From Pseudomonas poae (lineage in GTDB: Bacteria; Pseudomonadota; Gammaproteobacteria; Pseudomonadales; Pseudomonadaceae): a DNA stretch of 64,000 bases. Both the position numbers and the translations under genes were made by a program. Shown here in pieces: positions 38,894 to 51,217 of the stretch (within the stretch, counting starts at the first letter, position 1; each line of letters begins with the position of its first letter). The DNA lies in assembly GCF_001439785.1 (NCBI RefSeq), contig NZ_JYLI01000011.1, forward strand, positions 62,001 through 126,000, read 5' to 3'. Below the pieces are notes generated by a model. It saw only the letters and a program-made list of their open reading frames with translations. It ran no database searches and was not told the origin of the DNA.

Positions 38894-38988
38894 TCCGCTG
38901 TATGAATGCAGATTTTACTGTAGGAGAAACCCTGCTTTTAAAGCCTGAAAGTTCAGACAACCACATCACTGTGACGAGCAGGCTTGTT

Positions 38989-39122
38989 GTGGCGAGCGGG
39001 CTTGCCCCGCGTTGGGGTGCGAAGCGCCCCCAATCCAGCAAAACGCGGTGTACCTGACACGGTTCAGCGCCTGGTTTTGGGGCTGCTGCGCAGCCCAACG
39101 CAGGACAAGCCTGCTCGCCACA
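38989..39122 (+). repeat. 135-base composite palindromic repeat, copy 4
   Basis: Very close to copies 2 and 3, same orientation. Preceded by a partial arm (GTGACGAGCAGGCTTGTT). Confidence 0.87.
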
Positions 39123-39140
39123 GGGTATCTGCGCTTAACT

Positions 39141-39211
39141 GTGGGAGCGGTGGGTCAGTCGACATCAATGTTTGCTGGGACGACGCCATCGGGAGCAAGC
39201 CCCCTCCCACA
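39141..39211. repeat. REPIN-like inverted repeat (short family)
   Basis: GTGGGAGCGGTGGGTCAGTCG ... CGACGCC..., ending GGAGCAAGCCCCCTCCCAC. The centre GTCAGTCGACATCAATGTTTGCTGGGAC matches the copy at 13699 rather than that at 32408, so the family has at least two inner types. Confidence 0.72.
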
Positions 39212-39262
39212 ATGTGTACAGGGTTCGGCCGACAATCTCGGTCGGCTCTCAGGCCGCCGCGC

Positions 39263-39288
39263 TCTTGATCTTGATCTTGATCTTGATC
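39263..39288. repeat. Tandem hexamer (CTTGAT)x4
   Basis: Four direct copies of CTTGAT followed by CTGAGGCGCC. The homologous block at about 13830 has CTTTTGCTTTTGATCTGAGG instead, so the number of hexamers varies between copies. Confidence 0.85.
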
Positions 39289-39396
39289 TGAGGCGCCCCG
39301 TCAAACACGCTGGCCGAACGCAGGCCTTGGGGCTTGCCCGCTCGCCACAGACGCTACAGCTGGCCTCGCGAAAGCGCTAAGCCTCGCACATTGCGC

Positions 39397-40425
39397 CTAC
39401 CAGAACCGCTGCTGGGTCAGACGGCTCCACCAGGTCAGCAGCACCCGGTCCACTGAACCGCTGGCCGCCAGGCCCACGCGCTCCTGCAGGCTCTTGCGCT
39501 CGGCGTAGTGCAGGTGGAACACCTCGGCCGTCTTGGCCTTGGTGGCCAGGTATTCGTCGCTGGTCTGCAGCGCATCGACCAGTTGCTTGTCCAGCGCCGC
39601 CACGCCCAGCCATACCTCTCCGGTGGCAACGTCATCGATTGACAGCTGCGGGCGATAACGCGAGACGAAGTTCTTGAACAGCTGGTGAGTGATATCCAGG
39701 TCTTCCTGGAACTTCTCCCGGCCTTTCTCGGTGTTTTCGCCGAACACCGTCAGGGTGCGCTTGTATTCACCGGCGGTCAGCACTTCAAAGTCGATGTCGT
39801 GCTTTTTCAGCAGGCGGTTGACGTTGGGCAACTGCGCCACCACACCAATGGAGCCGAGAATGGCAAACGGCGCGCTGATGATCTTCTCGCCAATGCACGC
39901 CATCATGTAGCCGCCGCTGGCCGCGATCTTGTCGATGCACACGGTCAACGGCACGCCTGCCTGGCGAATGCGCGCCAGTTGCGACGACGCCAGGCCATAG
40001 CTGTGCACCATCCCGCCGCCGCTTTCCAGGCGCAGCACCACCTCATCCTCGGGCGTGGCCAGGCTCAGCAGCGCGGTAATTTCATGGCGCAGGCTCTCGG
40101 TGGCCGAGGCCTTGATATCACCATCAAAATCCAGCACGAACACCCGTGGCCGAGCTTCTGGCTTGGGCTTGCTCTGCTTCTTCTTTTCGGCCTTGCTTTC
40201 GGACTTGCGCAGGGCCTTGAGCTGATCCTTGTCGAGCAGGCTGGACTCCAGGCGCTCACGCAGGCCCTTATAGAAGTCATTGAGCTTGCTGACCTGCAAC
40301 TGGCCGGACGACTTGCGCCGCCCCTTACTGCGCAGCGCCGCAAAGCTGATCAGCACGGCCAGTATGGCGACCACCAGGGTGACGGTCTTGGCCAGAAAGC
40401 TCGCGTATTCAACCAGAAAATCCAT
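39397..40425 (-). CDS. sohB: SohB inner-membrane protease
   Basis: 342-residue S49 (signal peptide peptidase-like) serine protease. Membrane anchor at residues 8-31, then a basic linker (residues ~74-92, lysine-rich), then the protease domain with catalytic Ser170 (KIAASGGYMMA) and Lys222 (TAGEYKRTLT). Length and layout match SohB. Cleaves membrane peptides or misfolded proteins at the periplasmic face. Monocistronic. Confidence 0.94.
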   Translation of the reverse strand: MDFLVEYASFLAKTVTLVVAILAVLISFAALRSKGRRKSSGQLQVSKLNDFYKGLRERLESSLLDKDQLKALRKSESKAEKKKQSKPKPEARPRVFVLDFDGDIKASATESLRHEITALLSLATPEDEVVLRLESGGGMVHSYGLASSQLARIRQAGVPLTVCIDKIAASGGYMMACIGEKIISAPFAILGSIGVVAQLPNVNRLLKKHDIDFEVLTAGEYKRTLTVFGENTEKGREKFQEDLDITHQLFKNFVSRYRPQLSIDDVATGEVWLGVAALDKQLVDALQTSDEYLATKAKTAEVFHLHYAERKSLQERVGLAASGSVDRVLLTWWSRLTQQRFW

Positions 40426-40620
40426 AGTTCCCCTTACAAAGTGCAGTGCGCCAGGCGCGGATGGCCCAGCATACCGGCGGCACTGCCTGCAAACCAGTGC
40501 CCAAACCGCCAGTAGCCGCCCTCCAACTCCCTTTTAAAACAAGCGTATGTTTTTCCATTGACAGCTTCCTGGCATCCCCATAACCTCGTCGGACGTTTCA
40601 ACGTACCCAGGAAAACGGAC

Positions 40621-41331
40621 GTGGGCAGTATCTATCTGATTCGGCATGGCCAAGCCTCTTTCGGGGCAGACGACTATGACGTCCTGTCGCCCATCGGTGT
40701 GGAACAGGCGCAGGTGCTCGGTCGTCACCTCGCCGATCTGGGTATTGCCTTCGACCGCTGCATCGCCGGCGACCTGCGCCGCCAACAGCACACCGCCACC
40801 GCTACATTCGAATCTTTCAGCGCCCTCGGCTTGCCGGTTCCCCCGGTGGAAACCGACAGCGCATTCAACGAATTCGACGCCGAAGCCGTGATCCGCGCGC
40901 TGCTCCCCGAACTGTTGAGCGAAGAGCCTGAAGCCCTCGACATCTTGCGCAACGCCGCGCAAAACCGCCGCGAATTCCAGCGCATCTTCGCGCTGATCAT
41001 CGACCGCTGGCTGGCCGGCACCTATGACCCGCCGGGACTGGAAAGCTGGCTGGGGTTCGTCGAGCGCGTACAGGCAGGTTTGCAGCGTCTGCTGGAGGCT
41101 GCCGACGACGCCGACAAGATCGCCGTGTTCACCTCCGGCGGCACCATCACCGCCCTGCTCCACCTGATCACCCGAATGCCTGCCGCCCAGGCCTTCGAGC
41201 TGAACTGGCAAATTGTTAACACCTCGCTCAACCAGCTGAAATTCCGCGGTCGCGAGGTGGCCCTGGCTTCCTTCAACAGCCATGCACACTTGCAACTGTT
41301 GAAGGCGCCGCAGCTCATCACGTTCCGATGA
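40621..41331 (+). CDS. Histidine phosphatase family protein
   Basis: 236 residues from GTG 40621, preceded by AGGAAAACGGAC; the ATG-like start at 40558 would put non-conserved residues first. Catalytic motif IYLIRHGQASFG at residues 4-15 and the second histidine in FTSGGTITALLHL region. Acts on phospho-substrates (phosphoglycerate mutase superfamily). The downstream SCP2 gene follows in the same direction after 55 bases; the pair is common in pseudomonads. Confidence 0.88.
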   Translation: MGSIYLIRHGQASFGADDYDVLSPIGVEQAQVLGRHLADLGIAFDRCIAGDLRRQQHTATATFESFSALGLPVPPVETDSAFNEFDAEAVIRALLPELLSEEPEALDILRNAAQNRREFQRIFALIIDRWLAGTYDPPGLESWLGFVERVQAGLQRLLEAADDADKIAVFTSGGTITALLHLITRMPAAQAFELNWQIVNTSLNQLKFRGREVALASFNSHAHLQLLKAPQLITFR

Positions 41332-41386
41332 CTGCGGCCAACCGTGACCCAAAGGTCACTGGACTCTACCCTAAAGGATCGAAACC

Positions 41387-41701
41387 ATGACTGACGTAGC
41401 CAAAGCCGTAGAAGCAATGAAAGCCAAATTCAACCCAAGCGCCGCCGAAGGTCTGGACCTGGTGTTCGGTTTCCGTATCGACGACACCAAGAACTTCTCG
41501 CTGGTGGTCAAGGACAAGACCTGCGAACTACACGAGGGCGAAAACCCGGACGCCCAGGTCACGCTGGTGATGGACAGCGAAACCCTGGAAGGTATCGTCG
41601 ACGGTTCCACCGACGGTATGCAGGCGTTCATGGGCGGCAAGCTGCGCACCGAAGGCGACATGATGCTGGCCATGAAGCTGAGCGAACTGTTCCCGTCCTG
41701 A
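41387..41701 (+). CDS. SCP2 sterol-carrier domain protein
   Basis: 104 residues: single SCP2 domain, with VFGFRIDDTKNFSLVVKDK, GENPDAQVTLVMDSETLEGI and DGMQAFMGGKLRTEGDMMLAMKLSELF. A lipid-binding domain, cytoplasmic. Good ribosome binding site (AAAGGATCGAAACC). Followed by a strong hairpin at 41710. Confidence 0.92.
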   Translation: MTDVAKAVEAMKAKFNPSAAEGLDLVFGFRIDDTKNFSLVVKDKTCELHEGENPDAQVTLVMDSETLEGIVDGSTDGMQAFMGGKLRTEGDMMLAMKLSELFPS

Positions 41702-41709
41702 GTACCGGT

Positions 41710-41729
41710 GGGAGGGGCTTGCCCCTCCC
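41710..41729. terminator. Bidirectional hairpin between SCP2 and glucosidase genes
   Basis: GGGAGGGGC-TT-GCCCCTCCC, perfect 9-base arms. T-rich stretch (CAGTTTTTC) follows on the plus strand. It lies between two convergent genes. Confidence 0.8.
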
Positions 41730-41732
41730 TCT

Positions 41733-44369
<2,637 letters not shown>

Positions 44370-44564
44370 GGAGTCCTCCGTCGCCTGCCTGATAGACGCA
44401 GTGTAGAGCCCAACCGCGCGCGGATGCACATGAAGACTTGGAAGAGGCCTTTCATTCATTTGCAGAATGAAGTCCTGAGGATTCTTCGTTTGCACACGCA
44501 CCTCGCGCCCAACAAAATCCCGTGAACGGCCACGCTCACTGCCCCTGCCATCAGGAATTTTTCC

Positions 44565-45938
44565 ATGTCCAGCACCGCCCATGTCAGCCCTGACGACATT
44601 CGCAAAGGTTTCTCCAAGGCCATGTCCGACATGTACCGCGATGAGGTCCCGCTTTACGGCACGCTGCTGGAGCTGGTGGCCGAGACCAACCGCCGCGTGC
44701 TGGACAGCGATACGGGCCTGGCGCAACAGCTGCAGCGCACCGGCGAAATCCAGCGCCTGGACAGGGAACGCCACGGCGCCATTCGCGTGGGCACGGCTGC
44801 GGAACTGGCAACCCTACGCCGGTTGTTCGCGGTGATGGGCATGCAGCCGGTGGGCTACTACGACCTGACCCCAGCCGGCGTGCCGGTGCATTCCACGGCG
44901 TTTCGCGCGGTGCATGAAAGCGCTTTGCACACCAGCCCGTTCCGCGTATTCACCTCACTGCTGCGCCTGGAACTGATCGAAAGCACCGAGCTGCGCGCCT
45001 TCGCCGAAACCGCCCTGGCCAAGCGCTCGATCTTCACCGCTGGCGCCCTCGCGCTGATCGAACACGCCGAGCAACACGGTGGCCTCGAAGCCGCGCAGGC
45101 CGATGAGTTTATCCGACAGGCCCTGGAGACTTTTCGCTGGCACCCCACCGCCACCGTCACCGGCGCGCAGTACCGGCAATTGAGCGACCAGCACCGCCTG
45201 ATCGCCGATGTGGTGGCCTTCAAGGGCCCGCACATCAACCACCTAACGCCACGCACCCTGGACATCGACCAGGTGCAGGCCGCCATGCCCGGCAAAGGCA
45301 TCACACCCAAGGCGGTGATCGAGGGACCGCCGCGCCGCCGCTGTCCGATCCTGCTGCGCCAGACCAGTTTCAAGGCGCTGGAAGAACCCATCGCCTTTAC
45401 CGATGCCCACGGCAGTCACAGCGCGCGCTTCGGCGAAATCGAACAACGGGGCGTCGCCCTCACCCCCAAGGGCCGCGCGCTGTACGACCAACTGCTGAAT
45501 GCCGCGCGCGATGAACTCGGTGCATTTCCCAACGAGGCCAACGCCGGGCGCTACACGCAGCTGATGGAGCAGCACTTCCAGGCCTTCCCCGACGATCATG
45601 GGCAGATGCGTGAGCAGGGCCTGGCCTACTTTCGCTATTTCGTCACCGAGCAGGGCCTGGCGGCACGCGACCAGGCCGACCGGCCGCGCACGCTGGAAGC
45701 ACTGCTGCGCGCCGGCCACGTGGCGATCGAGCCATTGGTGTATGAAGACTTTCTGCCGGTGAGTGCGGCGGGGATTTTCCAGTCGAACCTGGGGGATGGG
45801 GCGCAGGGTCACTACGCGGCGAACTCGAACCAGGCCGAGCTCGAGCAGGCGCTGGGGTGCAGGACAATCGATGAATTGCAGTTGTATGCACAGACGCAGC
45901 AGCGTTCCATCGACGCCTGCACCCAGGCATTGCTGTAG
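44565..45938 (+). CDS. hglS: DUF1338 protein, 2-oxoadipate dioxygenase/decarboxylase (HglS type)
   Basis: 457-residue iron enzyme of the vicinal-oxygen-chelate fold. In Pseudomonas HglS converts 2-oxoadipate to 2-hydroxyglutarate in D-lysine breakdown. Expected metal ligands are present: His70 (RERHGAIR), His226 (KGPHINHLTPR) and Glu293 (FGEIEQRG); the conserved VYEDFLPVSAAGIFQSNL segment is near the C-terminus. Start ATG 44565. Divergent from the glucosidase gene (195-base gap) and ending in a hairpin. No lysine genes are adjacent, so the exact role is inferred from family. Confidence 0.85.
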   Translation: MSSTAHVSPDDIRKGFSKAMSDMYRDEVPLYGTLLELVAETNRRVLDSDTGLAQQLQRTGEIQRLDRERHGAIRVGTAAELATLRRLFAVMGMQPVGYYDLTPAGVPVHSTAFRAVHESALHTSPFRVFTSLLRLELIESTELRAFAETALAKRSIFTAGALALIEHAEQHGGLEAAQADEFIRQALETFRWHPTATVTGAQYRQLSDQHRLIADVVAFKGPHINHLTPRTLDIDQVQAAMPGKGITPKAVIEGPPRRRCPILLRQTSFKALEEPIAFTDAHGSHSARFGEIEQRGVALTPKGRALYDQLLNAARDELGAFPNEANAGRYTQLMEQHFQAFPDDHGQMREQGLAYFRYFVTEQGLAARDQADRPRTLEALLRAGHVAIEPLVYEDFLPVSAAGIFQSNLGDGAQGHYAANSNQAELEQALGCRTIDELQLYAQTQQRSIDACTQALL

Positions 45939-45958
45939 GAGCAAGCGTGCTCCTACAG
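45933..45958. terminator. Hairpin overlapping the hglS stop codon
   Basis: CTGTAGGAGCA-AGCG-TGCTCCTACAG, perfect 11-base arms; the TAG stop of the upstream gene lies in the left arm. Lies between convergent genes and has no T run. Confidence 0.7.
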
Positions 45959-45968
45959 CCGTTGGCAT

Positions 45969-46193
45969 TCAGCTCAGGCGGCCGCTGATCTTGTCCTTGA
46001 TCAACAGGCGTTTCTTCTTGAGCCTTTCTACATCCTCATCGCTGGCACTGGCTTTTTCGGCCTCCAGCACCTCCTTGTCGAGGTCGTCATACTGAGTGAG
46101 CAGCGCGTCCAGCCGTTTATCGTGCGCCCTGTGTTTGTGAACATCATCCTTGCTCATTCCCAGGTCCTGATACAGGTCGTGTTTAACTGGCAT
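45969..46193 (-). CDS. YdcH/DUF465 family protein
   Basis: 74-residue, highly charged coiled-coil protein (KHRAHDKRLDALLTQYDDLD, then ASDEDVERLKKKRLLIKDKI). ATG 46193 has GAGGAGG 6 bases upstream; five extra residues would come from 46208. Small cytoplasmic proteins of unknown role. Confidence 0.88.
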   Translation of the reverse strand: MPVKHDLYQDLGMSKDDVHKHRAHDKRLDALLTQYDDLDKEVLEAEKASASDEDVERLKKKRLLIKDKISGRLS

Positions 46194-46368
46194 GACGTAC
46201 CTCCTCACAGTTTGATCAATGGCTTACGCCCTTGAAACTAGCCCATTCCTGACGTTCTTGTCATGTTTCAAGCCCATCGGTTCCGTTCGTCGCGGCGCGA
46301 GGGATGGGATCAAACCTTTGCGGCGCCCTGCCCTCCACTGTAGATCGCCACCCAAGGGAGACCGGTTC

Positions 46369-48423
46369 ATGAATCACGCTGCCACCGCTGTCGACACCCA
46401 ATGCATCAACACGATCCGCACCCTGGCCATGGACGCCGTGCAGAAGGCCAATTCCGGCCATCCGGGCACGCCCATGGGCCTGGCGCCGGTGGGGTATACG
46501 CTGTGGAGTCGCTTTCTGCGCTATCACCCCGAGCACCCGGATTGGCCCAACCGTGACCGCTTTGTACTGTCTGTGGGCCATGCGTCGATGCTGCTGTATT
46601 CGCTGTTGCACCTGGCGGGTGTGGTCGAGATCGACGCCCACGGCAAGCGCAGCGGCCAGCCGGCAATCAGCCTGGACGACATCAAGCAATTCCGGCAGAT
46701 GAGTTCCAAGACCCCCGGTCACCCCGAGTACCGCATGACCACCGGCGTGGAGACCACCACCGGCCCGCTCGGCCAGGGCTGCGCCAACAGCGTCGGCATG
46801 GCGATGGCCGAGCGCTGGCTGGCCAAGCGCTTCAACCGCGACGGTCAGGTGCTGTTCGATTACAACGTCTACACCCTGTGCGGTGACGGCGACATGATGG
46901 AAGGCATCAGCAGCGAGGCCGCGTCGATGGCCGGCCACTTGAAGCTGGATAACCTGTGCTGGATCTACGACAACAACACCATCAGCATCGAAGGCCACAC
47001 CGAACTGGCGTTCAGCGAAGACGTGATCAAGCGCTTCCAGGCTTACGGCTGGCACACGCTGCACGTCACCGATGCCAATGACTTGCAGGCCTTGAGCGAC
47101 GCATTGACGGCCTTCCAGAGCAACACCGGCGCGCCGACCCTGATCGTGGTGGACAGCGTGATCGGCTACGGCTCGCCGCACAAACACAACACGGCGGCAG
47201 CTCACGGCGAGCCGCTGGGCGACGACGAAATTCGCCTGACCAAGGCGGCGTATGGCTGGCCGGAAGATTCCAGCTTCCTGGTGCCCGAAGAAGCGCGCAC
47301 GGTGTTGCGTGATGCGCTGCATGAACGTGCCGAGCCGTTGTTTGCGCAGTGGAACCAGACCCTGTCGCGCCTCGACTCGCACCTGGCCGATGAACTGCAG
47401 CGCATGCGCGCCGGCGAAATGCCCGCGCAGTGGCAGGCGCAACTGCCCGACTATGCAGCCGACGCCAAGGGCGTCGCCAGCCGCGCCGCCGGCGGCGAAG
47501 TGCTGAACGCCTTTGCCCAACAGATTCCTTGGTTACTCGGCGGTTCGGCGGATTTATCGCCCTCGACCAAGACCAACCTCACCTTCGACGGCGCCGGGCG
47601 TTTCAGCGCCGATGACTACAGCGGGCGCAACCTGCACTTCGGCATCCGCGAGCACGCCATGGGTGCGATTGCCAACGGCATGGCGCTGTCCTACCTGCGG
47701 CCGTACACCTCGACGTTCCTGGTGTTCAGCGACTACATGAAACCGCCAATCCGTCTGGCGGCGATCATGGAGTTGCCGGTGGTGTTCGTGTTTACCCACG
47801 ACTCTATTGGCGTGGGCGAAGACGGCCCGACCCACCAGCCCATCGAGCACCTGACCCAACTGCGCGCCACACCGGGGCTGCTGACGCTGCGCCCGGGCGA
47901 TGCGAATGAAACCCTTGAAGTGTGGAAGGTGGCCCTGGCGCAAACCCATCGGCCCAGTTGCGTGGTGCTCTCGCGCCAGCCGCTGCCGACCCTGGACCGC
48001 ACGAAGTACGCAGCGGCCAGCGGCGCGGCCAAGGGAGCTTATGTGCTGGCGGGCGCCGAGCAGCCTCAAGTGCTGCTGTTGGCGACAGGCAGTGAAGTGA
48101 GCCTGGCGGTGGCGGCGTATGAACAGCTCAAGGGTGAAGGGATTGCCGCGCAGGTCGTCTCGATGCCCAGCTGGGAACTGTTCGAAGATCAGGACCAGGC
48201 CTACCGCGACAGCGTCTTGCCGCCGGTGGTAAAGGCCCGCGTGGTAGTGGAACAAGCCGGCCCGCTCGGCTGGGACCGCTATGTCGGGCAGACCGGCGCC
48301 AAAGTGGTGATGAACAGCTTCGGCGCCTCGGCACCGCTGGCCAAACTGCAGGAAAAGTTCGGCTTCACCGTGGAAAACGTGGTCAAGCAGGCCAAACAGC
48401 AAATCCAGCTGAATCAACACTGA
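46369..48423 (+). CDS. tkt: Transketolase
   Basis: 684-residue thiamine-diphosphate enzyme of the pentose phosphate pathway. N-terminal TPP domain: KANSGHPGTPMGLAPVGYTL, HASMLLYSLLHLAG, TTTGPLGQGCANSVGMA, GDGDMMEGISSEAASMAGHL; Pyr domain: HFGIREHAMGAIANGMALS, THDSIGVGEDGPTHQPIEHL; C-terminal domain from ~545. Start ATG 46369 with GGGAGA upstream. It does not stand next to epd/pgk as the main Pseudomonas tktA usually does, so it may be a second copy (inference). A repeat follows. Confidence 0.94.
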   Translation: MNHAATAVDTQCINTIRTLAMDAVQKANSGHPGTPMGLAPVGYTLWSRFLRYHPEHPDWPNRDRFVLSVGHASMLLYSLLHLAGVVEIDAHGKRSGQPAISLDDIKQFRQMSSKTPGHPEYRMTTGVETTTGPLGQGCANSVGMAMAERWLAKRFNRDGQVLFDYNVYTLCGDGDMMEGISSEAASMAGHLKLDNLCWIYDNNTISIEGHTELAFSEDVIKRFQAYGWHTLHVTDANDLQALSDALTAFQSNTGAPTLIVVDSVIGYGSPHKHNTAAAHGEPLGDDEIRLTKAAYGWPEDSSFLVPEEARTVLRDALHERAEPLFAQWNQTLSRLDSHLADELQRMRAGEMPAQWQAQLPDYAADAKGVASRAAGGEVLNAFAQQIPWLLGGSADLSPSTKTNLTFDGAGRFSADDYSGRNLHFGIREHAMGAIANGMALSYLRPYTSTFLVFSDYMKPPIRLAAIMELPVVFVFTHDSIGVGEDGPTHQPIEHLTQLRATPGLLTLRPGDANETLEVWKVALAQTHRPSCVVLSRQPLPTLDRTKYAAASGAAKGAYVLAGAEQPQVLLLATGSEVSLAVAAYEQLKGEGIAAQVVSMPSWELFEDQDQAYRDSVLPPVVKARVVVEQAGPLGWDRYVGQTGAKVVMNSFGASAPLAKLQEKFGFTVENVVKQAKQQIQLNQH

Positions 48424-48519
48424 CTCAACTGTGAGACGGGAGACCCTGTGGGAGCGGGCTTGTTGTAGTAGTGGCGAGCAGGCTTGCGCCCAATGCCGTT
48501 CAGTTAAGCGCAGGTTCCC

Positions 48520-48654
48520 TGTGGCGAGCAGGCTTGTACTGCGTTGGGCTGCGCAGCAGCCCCAAAACCAGGCGCTGAGCCGTATCAGGTACTCCGCGTT
48601 TTGCTGGAGTGGGGGCGCTTCGCACCCCAACGCGGGGCAAGCCCGCTCGCCACA
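48520..48654 (-). repeat. 135-base composite palindromic repeat, copy 5
   Basis: Reverse orientation, near-identical to copy 1. The left flank CAATGCCGTTCAGTTAAGCGCAGG corresponds to the flank of copy 2. The half-arm GTGGGAGCGGGCTTG (48449) precedes it. Together these fill 48440-48660 between tkt and the UvrA paralogue. Confidence 0.87.
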
Positions 48655-48697
48655 GAGGTCCAGTCTGGAGCCTCCCACCGTTCATTCTGGTTGAGGG

Positions 48698-51217
48698 TTA
48701 GACCCGCTCGCGCGCCAGAAACGGCGCGGTGCGGCTTTTCTTGCTCTTGGCGACCTTTTGCGGCGTGCCGCAGGCAACCACGTTGCCGCCCTCGTCCCCT
48801 GCCCCCGGCCCGATGTCGATCACCCAGTCGCTCTGGGCCACCACGCGCATTTCATGCTCCACCACAACCACCGTGTGCCCGGCGTCCACCAGTTGATTGA
48901 GCTGGCTGAGCAGGCGGTCGACGTCCCGTGGATGCAAGCCGGTGGTCGGCTCGTCGAGCACATACAGGGTCGCGCCCCTGGCATTGCGTTGCAGCTCGGT
49001 GGCGAGCTTGATGCGCTGCGCTTCGCCGCCGGACAGCTCGGTCGCCGGCTGACCCAGGCGCAGATAGCCCAAACCGATATCGCGCAGCACCTGCAATGAA
49101 CGCAGCACGGCGGGCTGCTCGGCGAACACCTCAACCGCCTGTTCCACCGTCAGCCCCAGCACCTGGGCGATGCTCAGGCCTTGCCATTTGATCGCCAGGG
49201 TCTCGGGGTTGTAGCGCGCGCCATGGCAGGTCGGGCATGGCGCGTACACGCTGGGCATGAACAGCAACTCAACGCTGACAAAACCTTCACCCTCGCACTG
49301 CGGGCAACGGCCCTTGGCGACGTTGAACGAGAACTGCCCGGCATCATAGCCGCGCTTGATGGCTGCCGGCGTGGCGGCAAACAGTTTGCGCACGTTGTCG
49401 AACAGCCCGGTGTACGTCGCCAGATTGGAACGCGGGGTGCGGCCGATGGGTTTCTGGTCCACCTGCACCAGCCGACGGATATGTTCGAGCCCGGAGCGGA
49501 TGTGTCCGCCGCTGGTTTGCGGGGCGTCGTCCTCCAGGCTGGGTTCTTCGTCATTGACCACCCGGCTGCCGAGGCCGCTGCCTACCAGGTCCAGCAGCGC
49601 CTGGCTGACCAGGCTGGATTTGCCCGAGCCGGAAATACCGGTCACCGCCGTGAAACACCCCAGCGGGAAATCCACCTTCAAGTCATTGAGGTTGTTGCGC
49701 GTCACGCCTTCCAGTTTCAACCACCCGGCGGGTTCGCGCCGCGCAGGATTCAACGCCTGCCCTTCAGCAAACAGGTAGGCGCGGGTCTGCGAGGCCTGCA
49801 CGTCCGCCAACCCGGCCGGCGGGCCGCTGTACAGCACTTGCCCGCCATGCTCACCGGCGGCCGGGCCCACATCGATCAGCCAGTCGGCGCGGCGCATGGT
49901 TTCCAGGTCGTGCTCCACCACAAACAGCGAATTGCCGGCGGCTTTGAGGCGCTCAAGGGCAGTGAACAGCGCCTCGCCATCAGCCGGGTGCAAACCCGCC
50001 GAGGGCTCGTCCAGCACATAGATCACGCCGAACAGCTGCGAACCCAATTGCGTGGCCAGGCGCAAGCGCTGCAACTCGCCGGACGACAGGGTCGGCGTAC
50101 TGCGCTCCAGAGACAGGTAGCCCAGGCCCAGGTCGATCAAGGTGCTGACGCGTTCGAGCAGGTCCTGGGCGATGCGTTGCGCGGCGAGGCGTTTCTCCAC
50201 CGACAGCTGCATGCGGTCCTGCCCCGCCGCCACCTGGCGCAACAGCTCGGCCAGTTGTGAAAGAGACAGCTGCGACAACTCGCCAATATCCACGCCGGCA
50301 AACTTCACCGACAGCGCCGCCTGGGTCAGGCGCTTGCCCTCGCACACCGGGCAGGCGCTGCCCTGCATGAACTGCGACACGCGCTTTTTCATCAGCGCGC
50401 TTTGGGTGTGACTGAAGGTGTGCAGGATGTAGCGCCGCGCACCGCTGAAAGTGCCCTGATAGCTCGGCTCGAGCTTGCGCTTCAACGCATCACGCGCCTG
50501 CGCCGGGGTGAAGCCGGCGTACACCGGCACCGTCGGGGTTTCTTCGGTGAAGAGGATCCAGTCGCGCTGCTTTTTCGGCAGGTCGCGCCAGGGGATGTCG
50601 ACGTCATAACCCAGGGTCACGAGGATGTCGCGCAGGTTCTGGCCCTGCCACGCCAGCGGCCAGGCAGCCACCGCACGCTGACGGATCGTCAATGAAGGAT
50701 CGGGCACCATCAACGCCTCGGTCACCTCATACACGCGACCCAGCCCATGGCACTCCGGGCAGGCGCCCTGAGGCAGGTTCGGCGAAAAGTCCTCGGCATA
50801 CAGCATCGCCTGGCCCGGCGGGTAGCTGCCGGCGCGCGAATACAGCATGCGGATCAGGCTCGACAAGGTGGTCACACTGCCCACCGAGGAACGCGCGCTC
50901 GGCGTGCCGCGCTGCTGTTGCAGAGCCACCGCCGGCGGCAGACCCTCGATGGAATCCACGTCCGGCACGCCGACCTGATCGATCAGGCGCCGCGCATAAG
51001 GCGCCACCGACTCGAAATAACGGCGCTGGGCCTCGGCATACACCGTGGAAAACGCCAGCGACGATTTGCCGGAACCCGACACGCCGGTAAACACCACCAG
51101 GGCATCCCGTGGAATATCCACATCGACATTGCGCAGGTTGTGTTCACGGGCGCCGCGCACCCGGACAAAACCTGGGCGTTGGGCGGAAATCGGAGGGATG
51201 GTGCGCTGTGAAGTCAT
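48698..51217 (-). CDS. Short UvrA paralogue (UvrA2-like)
   Basis: 839 residues with two ABC ATPase modules. Walker [11 protein letters not shown] near residue 40 and [10 protein letters not shown] near 520; signatures [12 protein letters not shown] and [12 protein letters not shown]; zinc-finger cysteines [31 protein letters not shown]. About 100 residues shorter than housekeeping UvrA (~940), the difference lying in the N-terminal module where UvrB binds, so this is a class II UvrA, often tied to tolerance of DNA-binding drugs. ATG 51217 overlaps the kinase stop as ATGA. Biological role inferred. Confidence 0.88.
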   Translation of the reverse strand: MTSQRTIPPISAQRPGFVRVRGAREHNLRNVDVDIPRDALVVFTGVSGSGKSSLAFSTVYAEAQRRYFESVAPYARRLIDQVGVPDVDSIEGLPPAVALQQQRGTPSARSSVGSVTTLSSLIRMLYSRAGSYPPGQAMLYAEDFSPNLPQGACPECHGLGRVYEVTEALMVPDPSLTIRQRAVAAWPLAWQGQNLRDILVTLGYDVDIPWRDLPKKQRDWILFTEETPTVPVYAGFTPAQARDALKRKLEPSYQGTFSGARRYILHTFSHTQSALMKKRVSQFMQGSACPVCEGKRLTQAALSVKFAGVDIGELSQLSLSQLAELLRQVAAGQDRMQLSVEKRLAAQRIAQDLLERVSTLIDLGLGYLSLERSTPTLSSGELQRLRLATQLGSQLFGVIYVLDEPSAGLHPADGEALFTALERLKAAGNSLFVVEHDLETMRRADWLIDVGPAAGEHGGQVLYSGPPAGLADVQASQTRAYLFAEGQALNPARREPAGWLKLEGVTRNNLNDLKVDFPLGCFTAVTGISGSGKSSLVSQALLDLVGSGLGSRVVNDEEPSLEDDAPQTSGGHIRSGLEHIRRLVQVDQKPIGRTPRSNLATYTGLFDNVRKLFAATPAAIKRGYDAGQFSFNVAKGRCPQCEGEGFVSVELLFMPSVYAPCPTCHGARYNPETLAIKWQGLSIAQVLGLTVEQAVEVFAEQPAVLRSLQVLRDIGLGYLRLGQPATELSGGEAQRIKLATELQRNARGATLYVLDEPTTGLHPRDVDRLLSQLNQLVDAGHTVVVVEHEMRVVAQSDWVIDIGPGAGDEGGNVVACGTPQKVAKSKKSRTAPFLARERV

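Larger units (their letters stand above)
38894..39396. other. Repeat-filled intergenic region
   Basis: About 500 bases between converging genes (TonB receptor and sohB). It is filled by copy 4 of the 135-base repeat, a short REPIN-like element, and a block with a (CTTGAT)4 run and GATCTGAGGCGCCCCGTCAA that also occurs at about 13840. No gene. Confidence 0.8.

Noticed and set aside
46261..47520. 419-codon minus-strand ORF
   Set aside because: Antisense to transketolase, no motif.
48440..48700. Rho-independent terminator for tkt
   Set aside because: Hairpins exist, but they belong to the repeat elements and lack a T run.
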